From SABY01 sp964523795 (GTDB taxonomy: Bacteria > Bacteroidota > Bacteroidia > Bacteroidales > 4484-276), in assembly GCA_964523795.1 (NCBI GenBank), contig CAZGAO010000012.1:13715-77714 (forward strand): a stretch of 64,000 nt of DNA, read 5' to 3'. Positions 41,901 to 49,644 of this stretch are shown here, piece after piece. The notes beneath the pieces are model-generated. The model did not search any database, was not told the DNA's origin, and saw nothing but the letters and a program-made list of their open reading frames with translations. The position numbers were made by a program, and so were the translations under genes. Within the stretch, counting starts at the first letter, position 1; each line of letters begins with the position of its first letter.

Positions 41901-41975
41901 CTGCGCGAAACCTGTCAGGCCAAAGGCCAGAAACGACAGTAGCAAAATCATTTTTGCTTTTAGATGTTTTACCAT
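38943..41975 (-). CDS. SusC/RagA-family TonB-linked outer-membrane transporter (pair 1)
   Basis: The 1010-residue protein has a signal peptide (ILLLSFLAFGLTGFAQ), a carboxypeptidase-regulatory-like N-terminal domain (VVAGVVTDALDGSTLPGAT), the SusC TonB-box region EEFVVIGYGVQKKEDATGAV, a plug with NDIETFTVLKDASATAIYGS, and a C-terminal 22-strand barrel ending RSRVWTFGLNLIF. It imports oligosaccharides together with SusD. It leads the minus-strand susCDE-like operon and has a perfect promoter element at 42054-42061. Confidence 0.95.
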   Translation of the reverse strand: MVKHLKAKMILLLSFLAFGLTGFAQSGVVAGVVTDALDGSTLPGATVVVKGTVQGTVTNINGEYSISIEPNTTLVYSFVGYETQERLVQPGSTSNVALMMTSTALEEFVVIGYGVQKKEDATGAVTAIKADDFNKGAITSPAGLIAGKVAGVSISSNGGAPGTSSQIRIRGGSSLNASNDPLIVIDGIPITNNAGSGTRNPLNSLNPNDIETFTVLKDASATAIYGSRASNGVIIVTTKKGKEGAPLKIEYQGKFSINQVPKTLDIFSSSEFQKFYQEQFPNQMDMLGVWFDPDGNVIPNADVPDDREGYEQKIYSTDWQDEIYQNAFTQDHALSATGAWKMLPYRFSVGYTDQEGILKTSAFKRTTVGIALNPTLLDDHLKLNVNANGSFIKNNFSNQGAVGAAIQMDPTKPVLAPDGTYGGYYTWLENGQTIPNTQGTDNPVAMIMQNDDQSDANRIFGNFQADYKFHFLPELRANLNLALDHSKNEGTVYRPNYAAPWFNATQGGGENNEYTSSNKNNLLDFYLNYTKELDQIDSRLEVMGGYSWQQFEYENTFNNNNIPDTTIAGQILVNNSGVDKGELYLVSFFGRLNYTFKNRYLLTGTFRQDGTSRFSNNKWGLFPSVALGWKINEEDFLKDVQSVSTMKLRLGWGITGQQDIGSYYGSLARYVYGNDQAMYPFGNNYNLLLRPSGYNPNLKWETTTTWNIGLDYGFLEDRITGSVDLYQRTTDDLLSFVPEVAGGNVTNYIDKNIGSLENTGVEVSIVGRILSQQDMFWELGFNATFNKNEITELYQGASIPTGGIAGGVGNNIQVQAVGESATSFFVYEQIYDQDGNPIEGLYVDRNDDGQITPEDKYVYKKPAADMYFGISSNFTYKQWSFFFSGRANFGNYAYNNVLSENGWYNRAYRNEGPYASNLLSAVNDVNFYTAKYHSDYYVQDASFFRMDDITLSYVFDNVLADKLDLRLSATVNNAFTITNYTGLDPEVTGGIDNNPYPRSRVWTFGLNLIF

Positions 41976-42053
41976 AACACAATTTTTAATTAGTTCTCAT
42001 TTTGTTATTAAATTTAAATACTTTGAATTATCCTTAAAAGTCCAAATCATTTG

Positions 42054-42061
42054 CAAAATTA
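42054..42061 (-). promoter_or_regulatory. -7 promoter element (TAATTTTG) of susC-like pair 1
   Basis: Perfect TAnnTTTG on the minus strand, 78 bp before the susC ATG. The same TAATTTTGC form precedes the second susC gene (56680-56687). Confidence 0.55.
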
Positions 42062-42261
42062 ATAAAAAGATATTCCTAAATTTGCCTGAGCCCAGGATAT
42101 AAAAAATGTATGAGATTGTAATCAACAAACGTTTAATTAACAATTAATTAACTTTTGATATTCACTATCAAGTATAAACTTTACAAAAGCAAAAAGGGCA
42201 AAATAAACCTATTATTTGTACAATAAAAAAAATGAAATATTTTACGCATTGAAAAAAATTT

Positions 42262-42269
42262 TATTTTTG
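42262..42269 (+). promoter_or_regulatory. -7 promoter element (TATTTTTG)
   Basis: Perfect TAnnTTTG on the plus strand, 55 bp before the ATG at 42325. With the opposite promoter at 42054 it defines a divergent control region of about 350 bp. Confidence 0.55.
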
Positions 42270-42324
42270 CACTCAAACAAATCAAAGTCAAATTAACAAT
42301 TGTTGTACTAAAAATTAATTTATT

Positions 42325-43833
42325 ATGAGAAAACTATTACTATTTGCAATGGCCGTTATTTTTAGCGGCAGTATGATGGCACAGTTCAACGTAACGATGA
42401 ACGTTGACATGACCGACCTCGAAGGTTTTGATCCTGCTACCCACACTGTGTATGTGTCGGGCAGTATTTTTGGTTGGGCCGAGCCAGGCTCAACTACTGA
42501 TTTGATGCTTACCCAGGTGGACGAAACGCTTGTTTACACAATCACAGCCGAGGTGGCTGGCCCAGGTGAAGTTCAATACAAGTTTTTCACAGACGCAATA
42601 GCTACCGGATGGGCTGGTGGCGAATGGGAAGGCGATCCTAACCGTAAGGTTTATGTTACAGGCGAAACTACCATCAACGACATCTGGGGCGATAAACCCT
42701 TTGAGGTTACCTTTATGGTGGATATGACCAATGCTCCTGAATTTAGCACTGACACAGCATCAATCTTTATGGGCGGTACTGTTAACATGGCTAACAACTG
42801 GAATATGCCTGGCACCGATTCATCGCTTATGATGATGCCTTCAGCAGCCGATCCGCTGGTTTACGAATTAACACTTTTGCTCAATGCAGGTGACTATGCG
42901 TACAAATATTTCTTTGTAAACAACGAAACCCCAAGTTGGGATAATGGCGAATGGACTGGTGATCCTAACCGTGAAGTTAGTGTTGACACAGTAAATTATA
43001 TGATTTCGGATGTGTGGGCAGTTCAAGCCAATATGGACGAAATGGTGATCGCTGATTTTGAAGATGAAACAACAGGCCCCTTAACGCTGCACGTTATGGG
43101 CTGCGGTGAATGGGACAATGCTGAGATACACCCGGTTGAAGAAACCTTTGCGATTATCGACAACCCCGACAAGAGCGGGATGAACACCTCCGACAAAGTG
43201 ATGCAGTTCAACCGTCGTGGTTTAGATGAAGAGGGACAACCCTGGGGTGGATTCTGGGCCAACGCCGATCCCATGGTGGATGCCACCAACAATAAATATG
43301 TTCACGTTATGGTATGGAAGCCCCGTGTAAGCCCGGTTAAATTCAAACTCGAAGGTGGCCCAAGCGGTACCAGCGAAATATTTAGCTCCAACGAGCAAAG
43401 CGAAACCGGAATGTGGGTTGACATGGTTTTCCCCTTCGACACCATGACCGGTGCCTATCCTGTGGTAGCCTTTATGCCCGATTTTGAAGAACCATTTACA
43501 GCCGCCGAATTACAGGTGATCTATTTTGATAATATCCGCATCAATAACGATCCGAATCCTTTCGATGATTCCGGTATCTTTGATGGTGCAAGTTATGTAC
43601 CGGCTGTTTCCATTTTCCCCAACCCTTGTAATGCAAGCTTAAATGTAATTGTTGAAAACAACATGCAAAGCATCGCAGTTTACAACCTGATGGGGCAACA
43701 ACAAAAAACATTCGGCAACGTAGCTGCAGGTAATTTAACCATCGATACCAGCGATTTGCCAACAGGCATTTATATGCTGGTGCTTCGCGATGACAACAAC
43801 AAGCTGCAAACCGTAAAATTTGCAAAAGAATAG
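42325..43833 (+). CDS. Secreted multi-domain protein with T9SS type A sorting domain
   Basis: The 502-residue protein has a signal peptide (about 1-19, ending MMAQ) and two related starch-binding-like beta-sandwich repeats: FNVTMNVDMTDLEGFDPATH and EVTFMVDMTNAPEFSTD, each ending in a WEGDPNRKV / WTGDPNREV phrase. A jelly-roll module follows (about 240-410, VIADFEDETTGPLTLHVMG) and then a C-terminal sorting domain (VSIFPNPCNASLNVIVE ... LPTGIYMLVLRDDN). No catalytic residues are recognised; a surface glycan-binding role alongside the divergent susCDE operon is likely. Confidence 0.82.
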   Translation: MRKLLLFAMAVIFSGSMMAQFNVTMNVDMTDLEGFDPATHTVYVSGSIFGWAEPGSTTDLMLTQVDETLVYTITAEVAGPGEVQYKFFTDAIATGWAGGEWEGDPNRKVYVTGETTINDIWGDKPFEVTFMVDMTNAPEFSTDTASIFMGGTVNMANNWNMPGTDSSLMMMPSAADPLVYELTLLLNAGDYAYKYFFVNNETPSWDNGEWTGDPNREVSVDTVNYMISDVWAVQANMDEMVIADFEDETTGPLTLHVMGCGEWDNAEIHPVEETFAIIDNPDKSGMNTSDKVMQFNRRGLDEEGQPWGGFWANADPMVDATNNKYVHVMVWKPRVSPVKFKLEGGPSGTSEIFSSNEQSETGMWVDMVFPFDTMTGAYPVVAFMPDFEEPFTAAELQVIYFDNIRINNDPNPFDDSGIFDGASYVPAVSIFPNPCNASLNVIVENNMQSIAVYNLMGQQQKTFGNVAAGNLTIDTSDLPTGIYMLVLRDDNNKLQTVKFAKE

Positions 43834-43853
43834 TTAGTCCATCTTCTTGGATT

Positions 43854-43890
43854 TAAAAAAAGCTGTCCTCAAAAGGGGACAGCTTTTTTT
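43854..43890. terminator. Bidirectional terminator between convergent genes
   Basis: AAAAAAAGCTGTCC-TCAAAAG-GGGACAGC followed by a T run; both strands end in T runs, so it serves the T9SS gene (plus) and the GH144-type gene (minus). Confidence 0.9.
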
Positions 43891-43891
43891 A

Positions 43892-46309
43892 TTATTCGAT
43901 GACTACCTTTTCGGTAATAATTTCCCCATCAATATTAGCCCTGACCAAATAAATTCCCGATGGGATTTCATCCAATGGAATATTTATTTTCAGATTGTCG
44001 GAATCTTGTAATGATTTTGAAGTTAGCGTCTTAACAATCTCACCATACACATTCAATAAATCCAAAACTAACAAGTGGTTTTGATTTATTTTTAAATCGA
44101 CATTCAAAACAGCAGTTGCAGGATTGGGATAACAAGTCATTAAACGATTTTCTAAAATACCATTTCCATCCACCGCTTCAGGATCAGCCATAAAACCAAT
44201 ATCATCGAGGGCTGGCTGTATTTCGGGATTTGCCATAAACTTATCCCACAAAAGTCCGCTTCGATAATTCTCGATCATATCGATTATTGGCCCCTGGTCG
44301 ATGGCAAGATAAGAATCGGCGTACCAGTTTACCTCCTCGTTAAAGGCATCCACAAAACCAAAGTTTCCCCATATTTTATCGCCCAGATTCCTGTAAAAAT
44401 GCTTTAAGGCAGCTATGGATTCCACGGGTGTGTATGGCATCGACGAAAGCGCAGCCGTTGGGGTAATTGTTCCATTATCACGAGCAGAAGTCGGTTCGTG
44501 CGCCATGTAGCCATAGGGGTCATCGCTGGCGGTTAAGCCCCAGCAATTTTCGCTGTAGCCCTCATATCCTTTGGGATTATCGGCGCAATAGGCACGATTA
44601 ATTAAAGTATGATTTTGATTGTTATCAAAATAATTGGCATACTGATCTTTGATGTTTCGCGGGTCGAAGCCCAGGTAGGAATAATGCGCGAAAAAGAGCG
44701 GCCCGCCAAAGTCCCATCCTACCCATAGTTGGTGTCCATAAAAGAAATTGCCGTTTTCGTAATACGAAGAACTTGCCCAGCCATCGTGCCAAAGTGAAGT
44801 CGGAACGCCGTGCGTGGGCGAAGCAATGGCCAGCAGGTAAACAATGGCTGCTTCGTTGGGGCCTCGCACCGTCATATTCATGGCCCAGCCGTAGTTTGGC
44901 GACCAATGCCAGTAAAGGAAATTCCCGTTATTGCGGCGATACCAATCCCATTCAACAGTTTCCCATAATTCGGTAATTGTTTCAACAATGGCCTCTTCTT
45001 CCGCAGTGGGTTGATCAAAATATTGCCGTGCGGCCAGCAGTCCCTGCACCAGGAAGGCGGTTTCCACCAGGTCGCCGCCATTGTCGTTTTCGCTAAAGGG
45101 AATCACATCTCCTGTATTTCCGTTGAGCCAGTGCGGCCACACGCCATGAAAGCGGTCGGCAGTTTCCAGAAAGTTCACAATCTTCGATACGCGGCTCACC
45201 GCCTGCTGCCGTGATATGAAGCCCCGCTCGGCACCCACCAACAGTGCCATAATCCCAAAACCGGTTCCGCCGCTGGTAACGGTATTGCCGGAAGCATTTC
45301 GCTCGCGCGCCATTCCCGAAACGGGATGTCCAAAATCATAGAAATACCTGAAGGTTGTTTCCTGAACCATTTCCAAAAGTTCGTCATCGCTCATGTCGTA
45401 AGTCGAAACATCAACAGTGGCTGAAAAAGCTGAGGGTTCATTGACATCGTTCAAGGCAGTAATTTTATATTTCAAATTCAGATTTGTACCCTGCGGCCTG
45501 ACAAAGTGTGTGAAAGTAGTATCGTATTTTCCTACCACGGCGCGCTTAAAAAAATTAGCCCCGCCGTTGGTTGATTGGTAAATTTCGTAGCCGCTGAGAT
45601 TGGTTTCTGAATTGGGCTGCCAGCTAAGATAAACGTGGCTGTCGTAGCCTTTGGCCTCAAAGCCTGTGGGCGGAGCAACGGTCGGCGAAATACCATCGCC
45701 CTTAAATATTCGCATGTCGTCCACATAAAGGATATGTTGGGTATTATCCGCCGCATTTTGCGCAAAACCAATGGTTTTTATAGCCTCAAAATTTATCTGC
45801 CCGCCAGCAGCAAAAATGGCATCCATCGGAATGGTGATGCGTTGCCAGGTTGCCGCAGGAATATTTTCACAAAAATCGACTAAGGGCAAATGCGTGCTTT
45901 GTTGGTTATCAGTATCCTCCACAAATATTTTGGGCAGTGCCGATGCCGAAATACCTTCTGGGGAGTATGCGAAAAAAAGCAGCGTATCGGTATCCGAAAC
46001 ATTTTTGGCTGCCCAGTCGATGCCGGCGGCAATAGCCTGCCAGTTTCCACCCGAAACGGATTTCCAATTCAGGCGCAGCGAATTAAGTCCCTGCCAGGCC
46101 GGCACGCCTGTTTCAACCGGGAACCTGCGATTGTCGTCCCCCAAAATCTCCAACTCGCTGGGTGCATCCACCGTAAGCCAACTAAAGTCATAATAAACCG
46201 GATCGGGCGAATCCTGGAAATAGCGGTAGGTTTGGGCTTGAATCGTGCTTACAACAAACAAGCAGCTTGCGAGTAAAAGCGGGAAAAAACTTCTTTTTAT
46301 TAAAATCAT
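43892..46309 (-). CDS. GH144-type (PF10091) glycoside hydrolase with CBM-like, fibronectin and T9SS domains; probable endo-beta-1,2-glucanase
   Basis: The 805-residue protein has a signal peptide (FPLLLASCLFVVSTIQAQ). A jelly-roll module covers about 30-205, a fibronectin III domain about 215-300 (YDSHVYLSWQPNSETNLSGY), an (alpha/alpha) barrel of the PF10091 family about 305-710 (TFRYFYDFGHPVSGMARER, VEWDWYRRNNGNFLYWHWSP, YGHQLWVGWDFG, DNGTITPTAALSSMP), and a C-terminal T9SS sorting domain (MTCYPNPATAVLNVDLKI). PF10091 enzymes with this pattern form GH144, whose characterised members are endo-beta-1,2-glucanases; substrate here is inferred. hipA ends 3 bp upstream, so its own promoter is unclear. 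Confidence 0.83.
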   Translation of the reverse strand: MILIKRSFFPLLLASCLFVVSTIQAQTYRYFQDSPDPVYYDFSWLTVDAPSELEILGDDNRRFPVETGVPAWQGLNSLRLNWKSVSGGNWQAIAAGIDWAAKNVSDTDTLLFFAYSPEGISASALPKIFVEDTDNQQSTHLPLVDFCENIPAATWQRITIPMDAIFAAGGQINFEAIKTIGFAQNAADNTQHILYVDDMRIFKGDGISPTVAPPTGFEAKGYDSHVYLSWQPNSETNLSGYEIYQSTNGGANFFKRAVVGKYDTTFTHFVRPQGTNLNLKYKITALNDVNEPSAFSATVDVSTYDMSDDELLEMVQETTFRYFYDFGHPVSGMARERNASGNTVTSGGTGFGIMALLVGAERGFISRQQAVSRVSKIVNFLETADRFHGVWPHWLNGNTGDVIPFSENDNGGDLVETAFLVQGLLAARQYFDQPTAEEEAIVETITELWETVEWDWYRRNNGNFLYWHWSPNYGWAMNMTVRGPNEAAIVYLLAIASPTHGVPTSLWHDGWASSSYYENGNFFYGHQLWVGWDFGGPLFFAHYSYLGFDPRNIKDQYANYFDNNQNHTLINRAYCADNPKGYEGYSENCWGLTASDDPYGYMAHEPTSARDNGTITPTAALSSMPYTPVESIAALKHFYRNLGDKIWGNFGFVDAFNEEVNWYADSYLAIDQGPIIDMIENYRSGLLWDKFMANPEIQPALDDIGFMADPEAVDGNGILENRLMTCYPNPATAVLNVDLKINQNHLLVLDLLNVYGEIVKTLTSKSLQDSDNLKINIPLDEIPSGIYLVRANIDGEIITEKVVIE

Positions 46310-46312
46310 AAT

Positions 46313-47599
46313 TTATTTATTAAAATCATTAATCCTCAAATTCTTATTAATACGCGCTACTTCCTTTGCAGGTATCTCTAATTCTTTAGCTATTATCGTC
46401 CATTGATTTACGGCCGTTATCACTTCTTCGATAATACAATTCGCTTTTTTGATGCCATACGTTTTACCAAAACTTAGCAAATCATTTTTTACAAAATCGT
46501 CAAATTTACCATTAACAGATGATTGATGAACATTGGTCCAGGTTCCACCATCTTTGTACTGAAATGTGATATCATAGGCTGGAGATATTTTCCATTTCCC
46601 TTCATAATCCATTAAAAAAGCGAAGTTTTTGACATGGTCATCATGGTTTCTTGCCACAATATTAAATAGCATTCGTCGGTACTGTTGCTCAAATTGATTA
46701 TAAGATAGTTGAAGCCTTTTCATTACCCTGAATAATGTTTCGTAGCTACTTGCCTTTTGAATTCTGTAATCAATACCTGCCAAAGCACCAAAGGTTTGCG
46801 TATGAATCTTATCCCCATTATTTGTTCTGTCAAAACGTTTTGTTAAAAAATGAAACCTGCCATTTTCTTCAAACAAAAAACTATCAGACATTTCGATACC
46901 TGCTAATTTTGCTAACTTATAATAGGCGTATTCTATTTTTCCGAGCCCGGCACCTTCACCCAATGTTATTATGTTTGCCCCATCAATTTTAAGAAGCCAA
47001 TAGGAAAAAGATTCTGGCTGTAGAATATCGCCAGGTCTTATTTCTAAAATTTTATTATCGGAATCAAATTTTAGAGCAATCAAAGCTTTTGCCCGCGCTC
47101 CGCCAACGGAAGTTCCAATTCTCAATATATCAGATAAGCTATCCTTATTCAAGGCATCATAAGAAGTATCTTGCTTACCTTCCAAAACTTTCCTGGCAAT
47201 TTCCAATAATTCAGTAACATTTATTTTGTAATCATTATTCTCTTTATAATTAATAGGCTCATACTCCAAAGCCCCCATTCCTCTTTTTCCGATATAGGTT
47301 AACCTATCCACAGGATTTATTTCATCAAAGGATAGGTTTTTCTGCCTAAGCCATTCTTTCATCATCATATTACCAAAATCATCCGGCATCGAATCCGATA
47401 ATAAATAAGGCAAATTGTGAAAGTTAAAATGGCCTCGATTGGTCTCAAATATTCGCTCTTGTGTTGGCATTATCAAAGGCGAAGGTTCTATGCTACTATT
47501 TATGGCTCGATTGCTATACTGAAAAGTAGCACTGGCTCTATCATCATTCCATGCTACTGTCCCAATTGTTTTATTATGCAACTTCACCTCTACTATCAT
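46313..47599 (-). CDS. hipA: HipA-like serine/threonine kinase toxin
   Basis: The 428-residue protein has the HipA couple domain at the N-terminus (VKLHNKTIGTVAWNDDRAS) and the kinase core: LPYLLSDSMPDDFGNMMMKE, an ATP-loop-like RIGTSVGGARAKALIAL (about 156-172), ARNHDDHVKNFAFLMDY (about 312-328, catalytic Asp) and ISPAYDITF (metal-binding Asp). E. coli HipA phosphorylates glutamyl-tRNA synthetase and causes persistence. The start lies 2 bp after hipB in the same direction. The module interrupts the glycan utilisation locus. Confidence 0.88.
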   Translation of the reverse strand: MIVEVKLHNKTIGTVAWNDDRASATFQYSNRAINSSIEPSPLIMPTQERIFETNRGHFNFHNLPYLLSDSMPDDFGNMMMKEWLRQKNLSFDEINPVDRLTYIGKRGMGALEYEPINYKENNDYKINVTELLEIARKVLEGKQDTSYDALNKDSLSDILRIGTSVGGARAKALIALKFDSDNKILEIRPGDILQPESFSYWLLKIDGANIITLGEGAGLGKIEYAYYKLAKLAGIEMSDSFLFEENGRFHFLTKRFDRTNNGDKIHTQTFGALAGIDYRIQKASSYETLFRVMKRLQLSYNQFEQQYRRMLFNIVARNHDDHVKNFAFLMDYEGKWKISPAYDITFQYKDGGTWTNVHQSSVNGKFDDFVKNDLLSFGKTYGIKKANCIIEEVITAVNQWTIIAKELEIPAKEVARINKNLRINDFNK

Positions 47600-47601
47600 A
47601 G

Positions 47602-47919
47602 CTACTTAATTTTAGTTGAAGCCCTTTTTCGTTCAGTTTTCATTTTTGCTTTTTCAAACTTCAGTTTCAATTCTAAGTTTTCCCCAACTCTAAATACTGA
47701 TTCCAGGTCTTTAATTCTGTTCAATCTTATCAAAATTCGTATTAAACTTTCTAAGCTTGTAGATTTCCCATTTTCTATTAAACTAATTGTAGAAACACTC
47801 AAACCTACTTCTTCGCTCAATCCTTGCTGAGTAAGATTATGCTGCAATCGTATTTTTTTGAGCCTTCTGCCAATTTCATCCAGAATTTCCTGCTCAGTCA
47901 AAAACAACCAATTATCCAT
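47602..47919 (-). CDS. hipB: HipB-like XRE-family antitoxin and repressor
   Basis: A 105-residue protein with an XRE helix-turn-helix at about residues 18-72 (KIRLQHNLTQQGLSEEVGLS, STISLIENGKSTSLESLIRI) and a basic C-terminal tail (KAKMKTERKRASTKIK). It is expected to neutralise HipA and repress the operon by binding operators upstream. A promoter with an overlapping GTTTAC-containing site lies at 47972-47997. Confidence 0.87.
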   Translation of the reverse strand: MDNWLFLTEQEILDEIGRRLKKIRLQHNLTQQGLSEEVGLSVSTISLIENGKSTSLESLIRILIRLNRIKDLESVFRVGENLELKLKFEKAKMKTERKRASTKIK

Positions 47920-47971
47920 TACTTTATAGTTTTAATCATTAAAATATACTCAATGAATTAAACAATTTTTA

Positions 47972-47997
47972 GTTTACCATGAGTTAATGCAAAGATA
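47972..47997 (-). promoter_or_regulatory. hipBA promoter with overlapping candidate operator
   Basis: Minus-strand TATCTTTG (47990-47997) is a perfect -7 element. Directly downstream, at the expected transcription start, lies TTAACTCATGGTAAAC (47972-47987 on the minus strand). GTTTAC words recur at 48049-48083. Confidence 0.5.
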
Positions 47998-48052
47998 ATG
48001 CATTTAGAATAACTACTTTAATATTCACAGTTAAGGGCATTTTTTATGGTTT

Positions 48053-48072
48053 ACTTATGAAATATCATAAGT
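48053..48072. promoter_or_regulatory. Inverted repeat upstream of hipBA, candidate second operator
   Basis: ACTTATGA-AATA-TCATAAGT (8-bp arms), flanked by an outer pair TTTAC ... GTAAA. It lies about 60 bp upstream of the promoter, between hipBA and the truncated HD gene. Confidence 0.45.
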
Positions 48073-48099
48073 TAAAAGGTAAACTGTCGATCGCATGCA

Positions 48100-48543
48100 T
48101 TAAGTGTATTGTTTGTATTCGGCTATCTTGTTTTTCAACCTTGTGTTTAAAAATTCATTTTTGTTTACAAGTACTTTTTCTATCATTTTTGCTTCTTCCA
48201 GGTACTTGCATATTTTGACCTTGCTCCAAAAAGGTGGAGGTTCTTGTAAGTTGGTAATCCTGTCAGCTAATTTCACCATTCCAACTTCTTTATCCAATTT
48301 ATTGATGCGGTTCAAACTATCCAATGTTTTTTCATCTTTGGATAAAATGTTATTATTTTTAGATAATGCCTGAACACCTTTTGCAATTCTTTCACCAATT
48401 TCATTTTTAATTTCATCGAAGTCGGTAGCAGTATCTTCAATCGTATCGTGAAGCAGGGCAAGCTGCAATGCAAAATCCAAATCAAAATTATGCTCAACGT
48501 TGTAAGCCATTAGAATTTCCATAGCCACGTTTGAGATATGCAA
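48100..48543 (-). pseudogene. HD-domain phosphohydrolase (SpoT/MESH1-like), 5'-truncated
   Basis: The 147-residue reading frame contains HISNVAMEILMAY, the HD motif LALLHDTIEDTATDFDEI (about 28-45), VGMVKLADRITNL and a helical C-terminus, as in (p)ppGpp hydrolase-like HD proteins. Family members have about 30-40 further residues before the first metal-binding histidine. Here the only possible start is a TTG two codons after the stop of the upstream gene, so the N-terminus is missing. The frame is otherwise open, so loss of function is likely but not proven. Confidence 0.6.
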
Positions 48544-48549
48544 TTTGTT

Positions 48550-49482
48550 TTATGCAGTTTTTTCTTTTACAATTTTCGAAAATGTTTCTTTGAATTTAAT
48601 CGTGTTTTCGACAAGCCAGTTAATAGCTTCTTTCCAATTCTCTTTATTATCAAAATCAAACCGTTTTGTCAAAGCAATTATTTTGTCTTTATTATCAGGG
48701 TTTGGATTCCAAACTAATTCTTCCCCTATTTTGGTTTCAATTATTTCCTTTTTAGATTCTAAATAGGGTAGCCAAATATCCACTTGTTTATTTTGGATAT
48801 ATACTCTTGTCCCAATCTCACTTCGGTCAGTATTAAAAGTATTTGATAAGTGCACTCCTGATTTCCCTAATGCAATGTCAAACCAATATTGGGGTCTCGG
48901 TGTTTGCAATGAACGAACTTTCCCAGTATTTTCAAGTTTTTCTCTGAACGCAGTCCAAAATTCAAATTGTGTTTTTTTTGTTTCTGAAAGTTCCCCTTGT
49001 TCTTTTCTTTTTGTTGCCTGCCTAACAGCAACGTTTGGTTCACTTACAACATTAAATCTAACAGCAGGTTGTGAATTATCAATTTGCCATAATTCTACTT
49101 TTATACCATAAAACCCAATTTCGTCAGAAGTGTGGTCATTTAGCCAGTCTAACGCTTTTTTATGTTCGTCAGTAAATTTTGCAGCAATCCAAATCACTGC
49201 TGACGCATCAAGAACTGCAGCATAGGTTATGCGTTTCCCAAGGTGGTCGTGATTGGTTTTCTCAATTTGGTTTTCAATAACAACAAATTTATCTGTACCA
49301 GTATCTTTTGCAAGAATATCAGCTGAAAAAGGTCTAACAGAAACTTCTTGTGAGTCAAATTCCAATTCAAGCCCAATAGCTTCTCCAATTTGGTCTAAAT
49401 TTTCCGCAAGCCAAGGCGTAAAATCATACGCCTCATTTTGTCATATTTTTCGTAATTGAACTTTCTTTATTTTTCCTAACAT
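48550..49482 (-). pseudogene. DUF4268-family protein with a premature TGA at codon 14
   Basis: From the ATG at 49482 the minus strand reads MLGKIKKVQLRKI, then TGA (49441-49443), then QNEAYDFTPWLAENLDQIG and onward without a frameshift to KIVKEKTA at 48550 (310 codons). Related proteins have tryptophan at the stop position (the phrase REVW-HEA-DFTPWLAENL), so a single TGG to TGA change explains it. The N-terminal half (VRPFSADILAKDTG, FVVIENQIEKTNHDHLG) is a PD-(D/E)XK-like region; DUF4268 follows (FEFWTAFREKLEN ...). A shorter product from a downstream non-ATG start is possible. Confidence 0.72.
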
Positions 49483-49644
49483 TTTTTGTTTAGTTTAAAA
49501 TTGCTACAAGTACTGTGATAAAGTACAATGGTTAGCATTTTTCATATATGACATGCTTTAGCCTCTTTCTATAATTGTGTTTCTCACTAACCCCGCCCTT
49601 TCGCTGACGGAAGTGGATTAAGAAATTTCAATCAGCCCTCCGAG

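Noticed and set aside
48550..49482. Recoding of TGA as tryptophan
   Set aside because: Many other genes in the window end in TGA and use TGG for Trp; one in-frame TGA is better explained by mutation.
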